From Seonamhaeicola sp. (GTDB taxonomy: Bacteria > Bacteroidota > Bacteroidia > Flavobacteriales > Flavobacteriaceae), in assembly GCF_028281565.1 (NCBI RefSeq), contig NZ_JANQJQ010000013.1, positions 180,846 through 244,845 of the forward strand: 64,000 bases of DNA, given 5' to 3'. The position numbers and the translations under genes were made by a program. Below, in pieces: positions 7,928 to 18,873 of this stretch. The notes beneath the pieces were generated by a model. That model was not told where the DNA came from. It made no database searches and saw only the letters and a program-made list of their open reading frames with translations. Position 1 is the stretch's first letter, and each line of letters opens with the position of its first letter.

Positions 7928-9565
7928 TTATTCAATTATATTTTTGTTTTCAAACCAATCGAAATAAGCCCAATTAGCACTTTTTTGTCCATTAGACGTT
8001 GCATATATCCCTGCAACTGTGCCGTTAAATCTACCTGCAACTTCATCACTTACAATGGAAAAATCTTGTATGTCTCCAATTGGTTTCATTTTAGTTTCAG
8101 ATTCACCATAATAAAATTGTAAATCCAAACCTTTACCTGTCACTTTAAGACAAACTTCTTTTTTAGAATAAGGAATGGTAGCTATAACTTCTTTGGCTGA
8201 TTCCGTTCCTATTTCCTTAAGAGCTACGGTTTTTATTAAGGCTATTTTATTCTTTTGTTTCATTAATTGATAATGGGTGCTTGATTTTCTGTAAACCACT
8301 AATCCTGCACTTTCATTGTCTTTTTTAGTTTGAAAAGACAATTTTGTTCCTATTTCAAAATTGTGAGAACGAATACGTTGTGCCCAAAAAGACGGATTCC
8401 CTAAACTATCAATGACCTGTTCTCTTAATTTAAGTTTTAATTTCCCATTTTCTAACTGATGCCATTTTTCAATAGGAGAGCGCAAACAAATCCATTCTAA
8501 ACCAAGTTTATCATTATCAAAATGATCTCTTTCTGTTAATTTGGGAACCGGTGTCCAAGTTAAATCAGGGCGTTCTTGTTCCAACTGAAGTAGTCCTATT
8601 CCAGGATTGTAAATAGGTGTGATGCCAGATTCCTGTTTTGTCATTTGAACCCTTGCCAGGAAAGTTTCGCGACATAATATCGAATAACCATCAATTGGTC
8701 TTTTAGCATGCAATACACCCCACCAATCTCCATGTTGCGTTTGAACCAAATCACCATGCCCCGTTTTTACAATAGGGTGGGTATAATTAAGATGTCTGTG
8801 AGTTAGAACCGGATTAGCATGATTTGGAATATAAGGCCCCCATATGCTTTTACTATTAAAGACAGTAATAGCATGATTCTCATTAGTTCCGCCTTCGGCA
8901 ACCATTAACAGGTATTCTCCATCAATTTTAAATAACCTGGGGCCTTCTGTCCATCGGGCGTTTGAGGCATGTCCGTGTGTTAGTTGTTTTGCTTCTCCAA
9001 TTAGTTCTCCGGTTTGGAGATTAATTTTCTGCATATAAATCCCGTTTATACCGGGCCACTTTCCGTTAGCACCATTCACAATTCCGGCAGCCAGAAAGTA
9101 ACAAGTGCCGTCATCATCCCAAAACAATGTGGGATCTATACCAATTGCTCCCTTAATCCATATCGGATCAGACCAGGGGCCTTTCGGATTTGTAGCTGTA
9201 ACAAAGAAATTACCTTTACATCCCACACAGGTACATATAACATAGAAAGTACCATTGTGGTATCTTATGCTAGGGGCAAACATACCCAAAGAATTATCTA
9301 ATCCATCTGGAAAATTAATTTGATCAACCCTATGAATGGCATGTCCGATTTTTTCCCAATTCACTAAATCTTTACTACGCATAATGGGTAATGCAGGAAA
9401 CCATTCTAATGTAGGATGTGTCATATAATAGGTGTCACCAACTCTACAAATTGAAGGATCTGAATGAAATCCCGGTACTATGGGGTTTTTAAACTTTACG
9501 GGCTTGTTTTGAGCCGGTAAACAGTAGCTCAAAACCAGTATGCATAGAAAAGAAAAATAGCGCAT
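7928..9565 (-). CDS. Glycoside hydrolase family 43 (copy B), secreted
   Basis: This is a 545-residue paralogue of the next gene, with the same architecture: signal peptide, GH43 propeller, C-terminal beta-sandwich. The catalytic triad is kept as Asp36 (FHSDPSI), Asp144 (GIDPTLF) and Glu207 (WTEGPRLF). Around the active site it differs from copy A: HSDP for YPDP, THPTLEWFPALP for NSSFEWYPGLP, and a cysteine cluster ICTCVGC at 110-116 where A has ITTMVGQ. These changes suggest a related but distinct specificity. It starts two bases after the GH117 stop, so the two are translationally coupled. Xylosidase/arabinosidase-type activity is the family expectation; the substrate is not proven. Confidence 0.87.
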   Translation of the reverse strand: MRYFSFLCILVLSYCLPAQNKPVKFKNPIVPGFHSDPSICRVGDTYYMTHPTLEWFPALPIMRSKDLVNWEKIGHAIHRVDQINFPDGLDNSLGMFAPSIRYHNGTFYVICTCVGCKGNFFVTATNPKGPWSDPIWIKGAIGIDPTLFWDDDGTCYFLAAGIVNGANGKWPGINGIYMQKINLQTGELIGEAKQLTHGHASNARWTEGPRLFKIDGEYLLMVAEGGTNENHAITVFNSKSIWGPYIPNHANPVLTHRHLNYTHPIVKTGHGDLVQTQHGDWWGVLHAKRPIDGYSILCRETFLARVQMTKQESGITPIYNPGIGLLQLEQERPDLTWTPVPKLTERDHFDNDKLGLEWICLRSPIEKWHQLENGKLKLKLREQVIDSLGNPSFWAQRIRSHNFEIGTKLSFQTKKDNESAGLVVYRKSSTHYQLMKQKNKIALIKTVALKEIGTESAKEVIATIPYSKKEVCLKVTGKGLDLQFYYGESETKMKPIGDIQDFSIVSDEVAGRFNGTVAGIYATSNGQKSANWAYFDWFENKNIIE

Positions 9566-9567
9566 AA

Positions 9568-10797
9568 CTATTCTTTTTTACTCTCTGCAAATTCTGCTTT
9601 GGTATTCCTGTTTCTGGAAAAGCTGAACCGTGACAGGTAATTATCTCCGGTCCACCATGTTTCACCGGGATAAACTTTTGTTTTGTGGTGTAAGCCCCAG
9701 CTCAGTGCTTCTGTCGGGTGCTTGTCATTGTCTAAATCAGTTACCAGTCCCATAGCCGTTGGTACCCAGTTTACATAAGACATAATTTCGAAATTAATAC
9801 CATCGGGTGCATATTGCAGTGTTTGCCTTTCCGGACCATCTGCTGAGGATGCCATGGCTATGCCACCTTTGTATGGCCAGACACAAAGCTCATGTCCACT
9901 GTGTGTGATCGGGTTGTATTCAGATTTAATGTAAGGCCCTTCAATGTTATCGGCGATAGCAACCCCCCAACGTATTTCACGTCCACCGGCAGTATTTCGT
10001 TCTCCCATGCGCTCGCCTTTGTAATACAGGTAGAACTGATCTCTGTAGTAAAGCAATGTGGGGTCATGAACTTTCTGACTATCAAAGCTTCCTTGTGATT
10101 TTACGGCGAAACGATTGTCTTCTTCTCCAAGCCATTCACCATCCTGAGCAGCCTCTAAAATGGGGGCTTCCAGGCGCTTCCATGGGCCCCGGGGATTGTC
10201 AGCTACGGACATACCTACCGTATTGAAAGAACGATTTACATAAGGTGCTTTAATGCATTGATACACCAGATAATATTTCCCTTGATGAGCTAAAATTTCC
10301 GGCGTAAAAACTGAGCGGTCATCATAGGCACCTTTTGGTCCGAATGTTACTGCCAATCCTTCTTCTTTCCAGTCCCATCCATCTTTGGAAGTGGCATACC
10401 ATATTTCTGTTTTATCCCAGGGGAATACTTTTTTGTCAGGATCACCGGTTCCAAAGCCATAGGTTGCTCCCGTAGATTTTGAATACCAGGTATAGTATAG
10501 ACCATCCACTTTAATTACCATCGTGGGATCTCGTCTAATAACGCCTTTTTCATAGCCAACGTCACCCTTTAAAGGATGGTCGTTGAACTTCCCGAACCAC
10601 TCTTCATTTTTATGGTAGTTATTTCTTAGGGCTCTTTTTGATGCGGCACTCATTTTTTCCGGATTGCCAATGGCCAAAAAATCGTAATCGGCTTCTGTGT
10701 ATTGTGCTTCAATAGGGGCTGTGTCTTCTGTTGTTTTGCTATTGTTACAGGACGTTGCAAGCACAGCGATACTTAAAAATGTGATAAATGTCTTCAT
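9568..10797 (-). CDS. GH117 3,6-anhydro-alpha-L-galactosidase-like lipoprotein
   Basis: The 409-residue protein starts with a lipoprotein signal (lipobox ATSC, Cys17). It carries the GH117 N-terminal helix motif SAASKRALR (50-58), which mediates dimer exchange in characterised members. The propeller motifs follow: [14 protein letters not shown] with Asp90, [36 protein letters not shown] with Asp245, and NPITHSGHE with His302. Characterised GH117 enzymes remove terminal 3,6-anhydro-L-galactose from agar-type oligosaccharides, which ties this operon to red-algal galactans. It lies between the GH50-like gene (46-base gap) and GH43 copy B (two-base gap). Family assignment is confident; a strict agar substrate is inferred. 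Confidence 0.85.
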   Translation of the reverse strand: MKTFITFLSIAVLATSCNNSKTTEDTAPIEAQYTEADYDFLAIGNPEKMSAASKRALRNNYHKNEEWFGKFNDHPLKGDVGYEKGVIRRDPTMVIKVDGLYYTWYSKSTGATYGFGTGDPDKKVFPWDKTEIWYATSKDGWDWKEEGLAVTFGPKGAYDDRSVFTPEILAHQGKYYLVYQCIKAPYVNRSFNTVGMSVADNPRGPWKRLEAPILEAAQDGEWLGEEDNRFAVKSQGSFDSQKVHDPTLLYYRDQFYLYYKGERMGERNTAGGREIRWGVAIADNIEGPYIKSEYNPITHSGHELCVWPYKGGIAMASSADGPERQTLQYAPDGINFEIMSYVNWVPTAMGLVTDLDNDKHPTEALSWGLHHKTKVYPGETWWTGDNYLSRFSFSRNRNTKAEFAESKKE

Positions 10798-10843
10798 TAG
10801 TTTAGTTGTGTTGATTTTTGTTTTAAATAGTTTATAAATATAC

Positions 10844-12289
10844 TTAGTATTTTAGATTTCTTTTTGAAAATTCAAGATCATTTTTACCCGCATTTTCATG
10901 CCATAAAATAGCTTCTTTATTAGCCTTTTTCACCTGTTCCAAGGCGTCACTTCTTGGATTTCCAAATGGGTCAAACATACCGGTTTGCTGTTTCCCTGTA
11001 TTATCCAAGTTACCGCCTTTCCATTGTTCCAAATAACCGCAGTATAACCAACCAACCATATATGGCAGGTTCATGATACCTTTTAAATAGGTGGTATATT
11101 CTTCCCCAATAGCTGCATGGCTTTCAACAGGTATACCTTTAGCTTTTTCCATTTCAGGAGTTGTATATCCATAGGCGTGATCACCATTTAAAATAGGCTT
11201 TCCGGAGAGTTTATAAAAACGGTTCAGTTTTTTAACATGGGATGGTTTAAAAAATTCAAAGTCCTGGATAAGCAATACATCCACATATTTTCCGGCAATT
11301 TCATAAACCCAATCCGGATGACCGTTGCCATGACAACTAATTTTATCACCCAAAATGAGATGATTAGGATCATACTTTAAAATAGCGTCTCGATTTATCT
11401 GATGCCATTTTTCAATGATTCTTTTACTCATCTCTGTCTGGTCTGCTATCCATTTTTCAATATTATCAGGTCTTTTCCAGTTAGAAATTTGTGCAATTTC
11501 CTTCCAGCTGTAAGCGTTTAGATTATAATTTAAAGCAACATGCTGTGGAGAACTATAGTGTTCTTTTAAAATGTCGATCCAAACCTGTTTGCCGGCTGTC
11601 ATTTGGTCAACATTGATGAGGTCTAAAACCCATGGATGAAATTCCAAACCATTTTTGTCCTTTTTGGAATATTTTAGCCTTTTATTATAAACTTCAAAGG
11701 AATAGCTTGGTAAATCATCATAAGTATAGCCAATTAAGTATTTACTGCCTTTATGCTTGGAACAGTAATTTTTAGAAACGCTTTCAGCATGCTTTTTAAA
11801 CTCGGCACTAAATACATCCGGGAATTTAACACCTAATTTTCTAACTCGATTAGCGTGAATTTGGGCCGTTTTTATTTTTCCTAAATAATATATCCCAAGT
11901 TCATTGAAATATACATCGGGTAATTGCATGGGACGATGAAAAGCTATGGTATTAAAATGATAATCTTTATGATCTTTAGCAGTCTGATCCATCCATTTTT
12001 TAATGGCATGCTCCGCATGCCAGTTAACTTTATCGTTAGAAAGTATATCACCTCCAAATTTTTCTGACCAAAAATCATGATTATGAGGTGCAAACCTTAT
12101 GTAATCGGCCATATGGTTCATTCCCGTTGAAATAAACTTTTCACCATCTGCATTTACTAATAACCACCATATGCCATCTATTTGCTCAAGATGTATATAG
12201 AATTCAGAGCCTATAATACGATTTTGTGCATCTGTTTGGAGACCATAAAATGAAATCAGGCAAAGAATTAATAAACTTTTAAAGTTCAT
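10844..12289 (-). CDS. GH-A clan (GH50/GH42-like) secreted protein
   Basis: This 481-residue protein has a signal peptide (about 1-22). The start of the mature part, [22 protein letters not shown], resembles the opening of GH50 beta-agarases and related TIM-barrel families. [11 protein letters not shown] segment (187-196) corresponds in place to the acid/base strand GYFVDNELSW of GH50. An [10 protein letters not shown] segment (366-375) corresponds to the nucleophile strand with GEFHFG. At these two places the expected Glu residues read Leu193 and Asp370, so the catalytic apparatus is not canonical. The C-terminal [14 protein letters not shown] phrase also fits this clan. It belongs to the sulfatase-GH117-GH43 operon. 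Agarase/galactosidase-like function is inferred; the family is uncertain. Confidence 0.6.
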   Translation of the reverse strand: MNFKSLLILCLISFYGLQTDAQNRIIGSEFYIHLEQIDGIWWLLVNADGEKFISTGMNHMADYIRFAPHNHDFWSEKFGGDILSNDKVNWHAEHAIKKWMDQTAKDHKDYHFNTIAFHRPMQLPDVYFNELGIYYLGKIKTAQIHANRVRKLGVKFPDVFSAEFKKHAESVSKNYCSKHKGSKYLIGYTYDDLPSYSFEVYNKRLKYSKKDKNGLEFHPWVLDLINVDQMTAGKQVWIDILKEHYSSPQHVALNYNLNAYSWKEIAQISNWKRPDNIEKWIADQTEMSKRIIEKWHQINRDAILKYDPNHLILGDKISCHGNGHPDWVYEIAGKYVDVLLIQDFEFFKPSHVKKLNRFYKLSGKPILNGDHAYGYTTPEMEKAKGIPVESHAAIGEEYTTYLKGIMNLPYMVGWLYCGYLEQWKGGNLDNTGKQQTGMFDPFGNPRSDALEQVKKANKEAILWHENAGKNDLEFSKRNLKY

Positions 12290-12323
12290 AGTCTTGGTAA
12301 GGTTTTGTTTTAGTCATTAATTA

Positions 12324-13844
12324 CTATATTTTTACGCTGTAGCCATCAGTTTTGTATTGCTGTAATAGGGCTTTTAAAGTGTCAACTTTATCCGGGTGTT
12401 TTTCAAAAAGATTGATACGCTGCTCAGGGTCTTCTTTCATATTAAAAAGTAAACCTTCCGTGTCAAAATCTTCATATTTTCTGAGGTTTTTAAAGCTTTC
12501 GGGCATTTTAGTATGTTGTCCGGTGGGTTTGTTAATATACAACCAGTCACCATGTCTCATACCCCAGATGCCTTCATACGTATTGTGTACCATATCGGTT
12601 CTAACGGTGGTGTTTTCTCCCAACAAAACCGGTAATTGATTAAAACTATCGGGAGCTGCATTCTCAGGGAGTTCAATATTAGTTATATTAGCAATGGTTG
12701 CCATCATATCTGTTTGAGATATTAGGGCATCAGAAACGGTGCCGGGGTCTATTTTTTCAGGCCATCTAATAATAAATGGGACATGATGACCACCTTCCCA
12801 AACATCCCGCTTTAATCCTCTAAAATCGCCCATGCTGAAGTGGTCATGTGTTTCAGCCCTGGTAAAAGCATACCTTTCAGGACCGTTATCAGCACTGAAA
12901 ATGACTATGGTGTTTTCTTCAAAACCTTTATCTTTTAGTGCCTTTATGACTTGACCAACAACCCAGTCGGATTGGTACATAAAATCACCATACGCACCTG
13001 CTTTTGATTTTCCATCAAATTCATCATTCGGAATTATAGGCGCATGCGGTGATGGTAATGCAAAATATAAAAAGAAAGGGTGTTTATCATCTTGCCGATT
13101 GATCCATGCTACGGTTTTCTCTGTAAGAGTAGGCAGCACTTTGTAAGGATTCCACCCCTTTACTTTCGGTCCGGGACGGAATTCCCATGCGCCTTCCTTG
13201 ACTTCAAAACCAATATTATGAACGTCCATAACCTCTGTTGGCGTTTCAATAATACGATCGTTTTCAACCCAGGCATAGGGTGGAAAATTAATGGTGCCGT
13301 CGCCAAAATAATAATCAAAACCTCTATCTAATGGGCCACCGGTAATAGGTTTGTTGAATTCTATGTCTTCCGGTTTATAAAATTTCCGCAATTTTTGCCA
13401 TTGCAATACTTCGCCCGAAGGGTCGTTTTTAAATTCCCAATTCCATCCTAAATGCCATTTTCCTATACAGGCGGTGGTGTAGTTTTTGGTTTTTAAAATC
13501 TGTGGTAAGGTGACATCCGAATCTTTAAAAAACGGTTTGCCAAAACTATTTACAATACCGTGTTGCCTGCGCCAATGGTGCACGCCCGTAAGCAGTGAAA
13601 ACCTACTTGGTGAACAAATGCCGGAAGAACTGTGCGCATCTGTAAAACGCATCCCTTCATTGGCAAGTCTATCTAAATTTGGTGTGGGGATTTTAGAGTT
13701 TGGGTTTTGACAATTAAGGTCGCCATACCCCATATCGTCTGCGTAGATTATAACTATGTTCGGTAACTTTTCAATAGTAGGTTTTGAACAACTTGAAATT
13801 AAAAGTAAAGAGCCTATAACAAGTTTGATCAGGCAGTTTTTCAT
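12324..13844 (-). CDS. S1-family formylglycine sulfatase, lipoprotein
   Basis: This 506-residue sulfatase has a lipobox at ISSC (Cys19). The metal-binding ADDMGYGD is at 35-42. The maturation signal CSPSR is at 77-81, within SSSGICSPSRFSLLTG, where Cys77 would be converted to formylglycine. It also has GKWHLG and the second metal site SADNGPE. It hydrolyses sulfate esters, here presumably from algal galactan oligosaccharides. It is the first gene of the minus-strand operon that continues with the GH50-like, GH117 and two GH43 genes. It is divergent from pyrG, and the shared 109-base spacer must hold both promoters. No formylglycine-generating enzyme gene lies in the window. The sulfatase subfamily and the sulfate position are unknown. 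Confidence 0.9.
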   Translation of the reverse strand: MKNCLIKLVIGSLLLISSCSKPTIEKLPNIVIIYADDMGYGDLNCQNPNSKIPTPNLDRLANEGMRFTDAHSSSGICSPSRFSLLTGVHHWRRQHGIVNSFGKPFFKDSDVTLPQILKTKNYTTACIGKWHLGWNWEFKNDPSGEVLQWQKLRKFYKPEDIEFNKPITGGPLDRGFDYYFGDGTINFPPYAWVENDRIIETPTEVMDVHNIGFEVKEGAWEFRPGPKVKGWNPYKVLPTLTEKTVAWINRQDDKHPFFLYFALPSPHAPIIPNDEFDGKSKAGAYGDFMYQSDWVVGQVIKALKDKGFEENTIVIFSADNGPERYAFTRAETHDHFSMGDFRGLKRDVWEGGHHVPFIIRWPEKIDPGTVSDALISQTDMMATIANITNIELPENAAPDSFNQLPVLLGENTTVRTDMVHNTYEGIWGMRHGDWLYINKPTGQHTKMPESFKNLRKYEDFDTEGLLFNMKEDPEQRINLFEKHPDKVDTLKALLQQYKTDGYSVKI

Positions 13845-13920
13845 AATGTGGTAGCTGTTTACGTTTTGTTGAAAACTAGCCCTAAAATACTAAAAACTTA
13901 TTCAGTAATAACTATTTTAA

Positions 13921-15591
<1,671 letters not shown>

Positions 15592-15642
15592 AATTGGATA
15601 GTTTTTTGATTATCTATTAAACTTTATAATAAATAATATTTT

Positions 15643-15699
15643 GTCATATTGAGCAAAGCGAAATATCTCATTGAGGTTCTTCATTTCATTCAGAATGAC
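15643..15699. repeat. REP-like inverted element upstream of yidC
   Basis: The element opens with GTCATATTGAGC and ends with TTCAGAATGAC, with an internal ATCTCATTGAGG segment. It belongs to the same dispersed family as the elements at 44700, 46435 and 62291: GTCAnnnTGA at one end and TCAnnnTGAC at the other. It ends 12 bases before the yidC ATG. Confidence 0.6.
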
Positions 15700-15711
15700 A
15701 TTAACTAAAAT

Positions 15712-17607
15712 ATGGAAGAAAAAAAGTTAGATATAAATTCGATTATAGGCTTTGTGCTTATTTTCGGAATTTTGGCTTACATGCTGTGGCAGAACCAGCC
15801 AACACCTGAAGAGCTTGAAGCACAGGAAAAGGTGAAGCAGGAACAGGTAGAAGCTGAACAGAAGGCCAAAGCACAGGAGCAAACTAAAGTGACAACAACA
15901 ACAGATTATGCCATTGGCTCCGATGTTGATTCACTTCAACAAGTTGCTCTGACAAATAAACTGGGAGCTTTTGCATACTCTGCTTTAAAAGCCTCCGATG
16001 AAGAAACGGTTGTAGAAAGTGATTTGTTGGCGTTAAAGTTTAGTAATAAAGGCGGGCATCTTTCAGAAGTCAGATTAAAGGAATTTGTAGATTTTAGAGA
16101 CCAACCCATATATTTGGTAAAAGATAACAACACCGCTTTCAATATTAATTTCGGAACAACCGATAGCAGAATTCTGAATACCCAGGATCTATATTTTGAA
16201 CCTACAATTACCAAAAATGACGGTGGAACAGTAGTTTCTATGAAACTGAAGGTTTCTGAGAGCAAATTTTTAGAATATCGATATGATTTAAAAGATGGTG
16301 ATTATATGATGGATTTCACCATTCGCTCTCAAGGTTTGGATGACGTATTTAATAGTTCGCAACAGATCAATTTAGATTGGAAACACAAAGGCTATCGCCA
16401 TGCAAAAAGTATTTCATATGAAAACCGTTATACCGATATCCATTATGAATATGAGGGCGGTAAGGATGATTATACCGGTATGCGCGATGCCGATGAAACC
16501 CTAAATGATGTTACCTGGATAGGGTATAAGCAGCACTTTTTCTCGTCTATTTTATTAACAGACACCGCTTTTAAAACCGCTCAAATCACATCTGAAAACT
16601 TAGTTGAAGACGAAGCGGTTGATACGGTTTACACGAAAAAGTTCACTTCTAAAATGCCTTTAGAACTAAAAGGAGGGGAACTGAACTATAATATGAATTG
16701 GTATTACGGGCCAAGTGAGTTCAGAACACTGAACGCTTACAACCGAAACCTGGATGAAATGGTACCATTGGGTTGGGGTATTTTTGGTTGGATCAACCGC
16801 TACCTGTTTATGCCGTTGTTTAGTTTCTTAGGTGGCCTTATGCCTTACGGTATTGCTATTGTTGTAATGACCATTTTGGTAAAAATATGTTTGTCTTTTG
16901 TACAGTATAAACAATTCTTGTCACAGGCTAAAATGAAGATTTTAAAGCCTGAGTTAGATGCCATACGAGAGAAGTACAAAGACAATAAAATGAAAGCACA
17001 ACAGGAAACCATGGCGTTACAGACTAAGGCGGGAGCTAGTCCGTTGTCAGGTTGTTTACCGGCATTAATTCAGTTACCGGTATTTTATGCGTTATTCCAG
17101 TTCTTTCCATCGGCTTTTGATCTAAGACAGGAAAGTTTCTTGTGGGCGGACGATTTATCGTCTTATGATACCGTAGCAAATCTTCCATTTAATATTCCAT
17201 TTTATGGGGATCACGTCAGTTTATTTCCATTATTGGCTTCAATCGCTATTTTCTTCTATATGCGTTTGACCACCGGGCAGAACATGCAAACCCAGCCACA
17301 GCAGGAAGGTATGCCGGATATGGCTAAAATGATGAAGTACATGATGTATTTCTCGCCAATTATGATGTTGTTCTTCTTTAATAACTATGCCTCCGGGTTG
17401 AGTTTGTATTATTTCATTTCAAACTTGATCAGTATTGGTATTATTTTGGTAATTAAGAATTATATTCTTGATGAAGATAAGATCCATGCTCAGATCCAGG
17501 AGAATAAGAAGAAGCCAAAGAAACAAAGTCGTTTTCAGGCCAGAATGCAGGAAATGATGGAGCAGGCTGAAAAACAAAAGCAGGCACAACAAAAAAGAAA
17601 GCGATAA
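15712..17607 (+). CDS. yidC: Membrane protein insertase YidC
   Basis: This 631-residue inner-membrane protein inserts and folds membrane proteins, alone or with SecYEG. TM1 is at about 11-24. A Gln/Glu-rich stretch follows, then a large periplasmic beta-sandwich domain to about 350. The conserved core has five TM segments from MPLFSFLGGLMPYGIAIVVMTILVK onward. The hydrophilic-groove Arg is probably in the KMKILKPELDAIREKYKDNKMK loop region, and SPLSGCLPALIQLPVFYALFQF is the family signature. The C-terminal tail is very basic (KKPKKQSRFQAR...KRKR), as expected for ribosome contact. It follows pyrG and ends at a strong terminator. Confidence 0.96.
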   Translation: MEEKKLDINSIIGFVLIFGILAYMLWQNQPTPEELEAQEKVKQEQVEAEQKAKAQEQTKVTTTTDYAIGSDVDSLQQVALTNKLGAFAYSALKASDEETVVESDLLALKFSNKGGHLSEVRLKEFVDFRDQPIYLVKDNNTAFNINFGTTDSRILNTQDLYFEPTITKNDGGTVVSMKLKVSESKFLEYRYDLKDGDYMMDFTIRSQGLDDVFNSSQQINLDWKHKGYRHAKSISYENRYTDIHYEYEGGKDDYTGMRDADETLNDVTWIGYKQHFFSSILLTDTAFKTAQITSENLVEDEAVDTVYTKKFTSKMPLELKGGELNYNMNWYYGPSEFRTLNAYNRNLDEMVPLGWGIFGWINRYLFMPLFSFLGGLMPYGIAIVVMTILVKICLSFVQYKQFLSQAKMKILKPELDAIREKYKDNKMKAQQETMALQTKAGASPLSGCLPALIQLPVFYALFQFFPSAFDLRQESFLWADDLSSYDTVANLPFNIPFYGDHVSLFPLLASIAIFFYMRLTTGQNMQTQPQQEGMPDMAKMMKYMMYFSPIMMLFFFNNYASGLSLYYFISNLISIGIILVIKNYILDEDKIHAQIQENKKKPKKQSRFQARMQEMMEQAEKQKQAQQKRKR

Positions 17608-17680
17608 AAAATAAATCAAATCCTTCCCTTTAAAAGGGAAGGTGGCTTTCAGTTTAAGAAAACTGAAAGACGGAAGGGTT

Positions 17681-17731
17681 AAAGCTGCCAACAGAGACTG
17701 TTACTGAGTCACTAAAAATGGCAGCTTTTTT
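17681..17731 (+). terminator. Rho-independent terminator after yidC
   Basis: AAAGCTGCCA at 17681-17690 pairs with TGGCAGCTTT from 17719, and a T run follows. Upstream, at 17621-17676, lie further nested inverted repeats (CCTTCCCTTT/AAAGGGAAGG and CTTTCAGTTT/AAACTGAAAG), which make a longer cloverleaf-like structure. Confidence 0.8.
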
Positions 17732-17816
17732 GTTAGATACAATTTGAAAAGCTATTTTTCGTTTATATTTTGCTATTCACAATCAAAGTAAAATTTTGAC
17801 CATTTAAGTTTGTTTT

Positions 17817-18518
17817 ATGAAACAATTGCATCTGATTATAATTTTATTTAGTTTTTTTTCACTTTCGGCGCAAACTATAAATCAGTTTGATGAAAACGGA
17901 AAGCGCCATGGTATCTGGAAGAAACATTTTGAGGGAACCAAAGTACTGCGGTACGAAGGACAATTCAACCATGGTAAAGAAACAGGGACCTTTAAATTTT
18001 TCAAGAACATTAAAGGGAAGGCGGTTTTAACTGCTTCTAAGGTTTTTAATGAAAAGGATAATATGGCTGTAGTTAAGTTTTTTTCTTCCAGAGGAAAGTT
18101 AATCAGTGAAGGGAAGATGCATGGTAAAAAGTACATGGGAGCCTGGAAATATTACCATAAGGATTCTGATAAGATAATGACTTTGGAAACGTATAATCAA
18201 AATGGTAATCTTGATGGCGAACGTTTTGTGTATTATCCTAATGGCCAGGTAGCCGAAAAGCAAAATTATATCGATGGGAAGCTGGAAGGCGAATCTATTT
18301 GGTACTCTCTAAAAAATGTAGTTCTGAAACATTTTATTTATGTAAATGACGAATTACACGGTGTATCTAAGTATTATAACCCTAAAGGTGAATTAATTGC
18401 GGAAGGACGTTACAAACATGGAAAAAAACATGGTATCTGGAAATACTACGAAAACGGGAAGTTAAAAGAAGAAAAAGATTTTACACCCAAATCAAGATAC
18501 AACAAAAAAGCTCCCTGA
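17817..18518 (+). CDS. Secreted MORN-repeat protein
   Basis: This 233-residue protein has a signal peptide (about 1-19, ending LSAQ). It then carries a chain of MORN-like units of the form G-x-W-K-Y-Y/F-x-x-G-x-L-x-x-E, for example GKRHGIWKKHF, GKKYMGAWKYY, GQVAEKQNYIDGKLEGE and GKKHGIWKYYENGKLKEE. Such YwqK/MORN proteins are frequent in Bacteroidota; most have no proven role and may bind envelope components. A TAAGTTTG -7-like box lies four bases before the ATG, so the mRNA may have almost no leader. A terminator overlaps the stop codon. Confidence 0.82.
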   Translation: MKQLHLIIILFSFFSLSAQTINQFDENGKRHGIWKKHFEGTKVLRYEGQFNHGKETGTFKFFKNIKGKAVLTASKVFNEKDNMAVVKFFSSRGKLISEGKMHGKKYMGAWKYYHKDSDKIMTLETYNQNGNLDGERFVYYPNGQVAEKQNYIDGKLEGESIWYSLKNVVLKHFIYVNDELHGVSKYYNPKGELIAEGRYKHGKKHGIWKYYENGKLKEEKDFTPKSRYNKKAP

Positions 18519-18536
18519 GATAGGGAGCCTTCCTTT
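18510..18536 (+). terminator. Terminator overlapping the MORN gene stop
   Basis: GCTCCCT and AGGGAGC form a seven-base stem with loop GAGAT, followed by CTTCCTTTTT. The TGA stop codon lies inside the stem. Confidence 0.75.
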
Positions 18537-18639
18537 TTCATAGACAATTTTAATAGTGAGAGAGAGATAGCTATTAATGTATTCTATGTCTACGAACTAA
18601 CCAACTAACTAATCAAACTAACAAGAGTTTCTTAATATC

Positions 18640-18774
18640 TTAAGGTAGAGGTGGTAAAACAACCTTATCGATTGCATGTATAACACCATTTGAAGCTTTA
18701 ACATCAACAGCAATTATGTTGCTTACTCTGCCGTTAGAATCTTCTAAGGTTGTACCACCCATGATATTTGCTGT
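18640..18774 (-). pseudogene. Decayed FAS1 (fasciclin) domain fragment
   Basis: On the minus strand, between an in-frame stop at 18775-18777 and a TAA at 18640-18642, 44 codons read TANIMGGTT...NGRVSNIIAVDVKASNGVIHAIDKVVLPPLP. This is the C-terminal third of a FAS1 domain. It is closest to the second domain of the neighbouring 761-residue protein, which has NGRVSDIQVVDVQAANGVIHVIDKVVLPNIP. No start codon or N-terminal part is present: upstream bases are disrupted by the stop, the usual GGDIT phrase is broken, and a hairpin follows. It is a remnant of a longer FAS1 array or of a second gene. Confidence 0.8.
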
Positions 18775-18814
18775 TTACCCTCCACCTTATAATTTTGTTA
18801 TTTCATCTTTGGAT

Positions 18815-18850
18815 TTACAACCGCATTCGTTCTATTTGATGCGGTTGTAA
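18815..18850. terminator. Hairpin downstream of FAS1 gene
   Basis: TTACAACCGCAT and ATGCGGTTGTAA form a 12-base perfect stem with a 12-base loop, lying 24 bases after the FAS1 gene stop on the minus strand. The following T run is poor, so it may act as an mRNA-stabilising end or a weak terminator. The rest of 18537-18640 shows no gene. Confidence 0.55.
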
Positions 18851-18873
18851 ATATTGTTAAGCTTTTATAATTC

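Noticed and set aside
12352-13710. Plus-strand frames inside the sulfatase gene
   Set aside because: They are antisense to a clear sulfatase with its full motif set.
5322-13844. Complete polysaccharide utilisation locus
   Set aside because: No SusC, SusD or hybrid two-component regulator is present in the window, so I describe only an operon of degradative enzymes.
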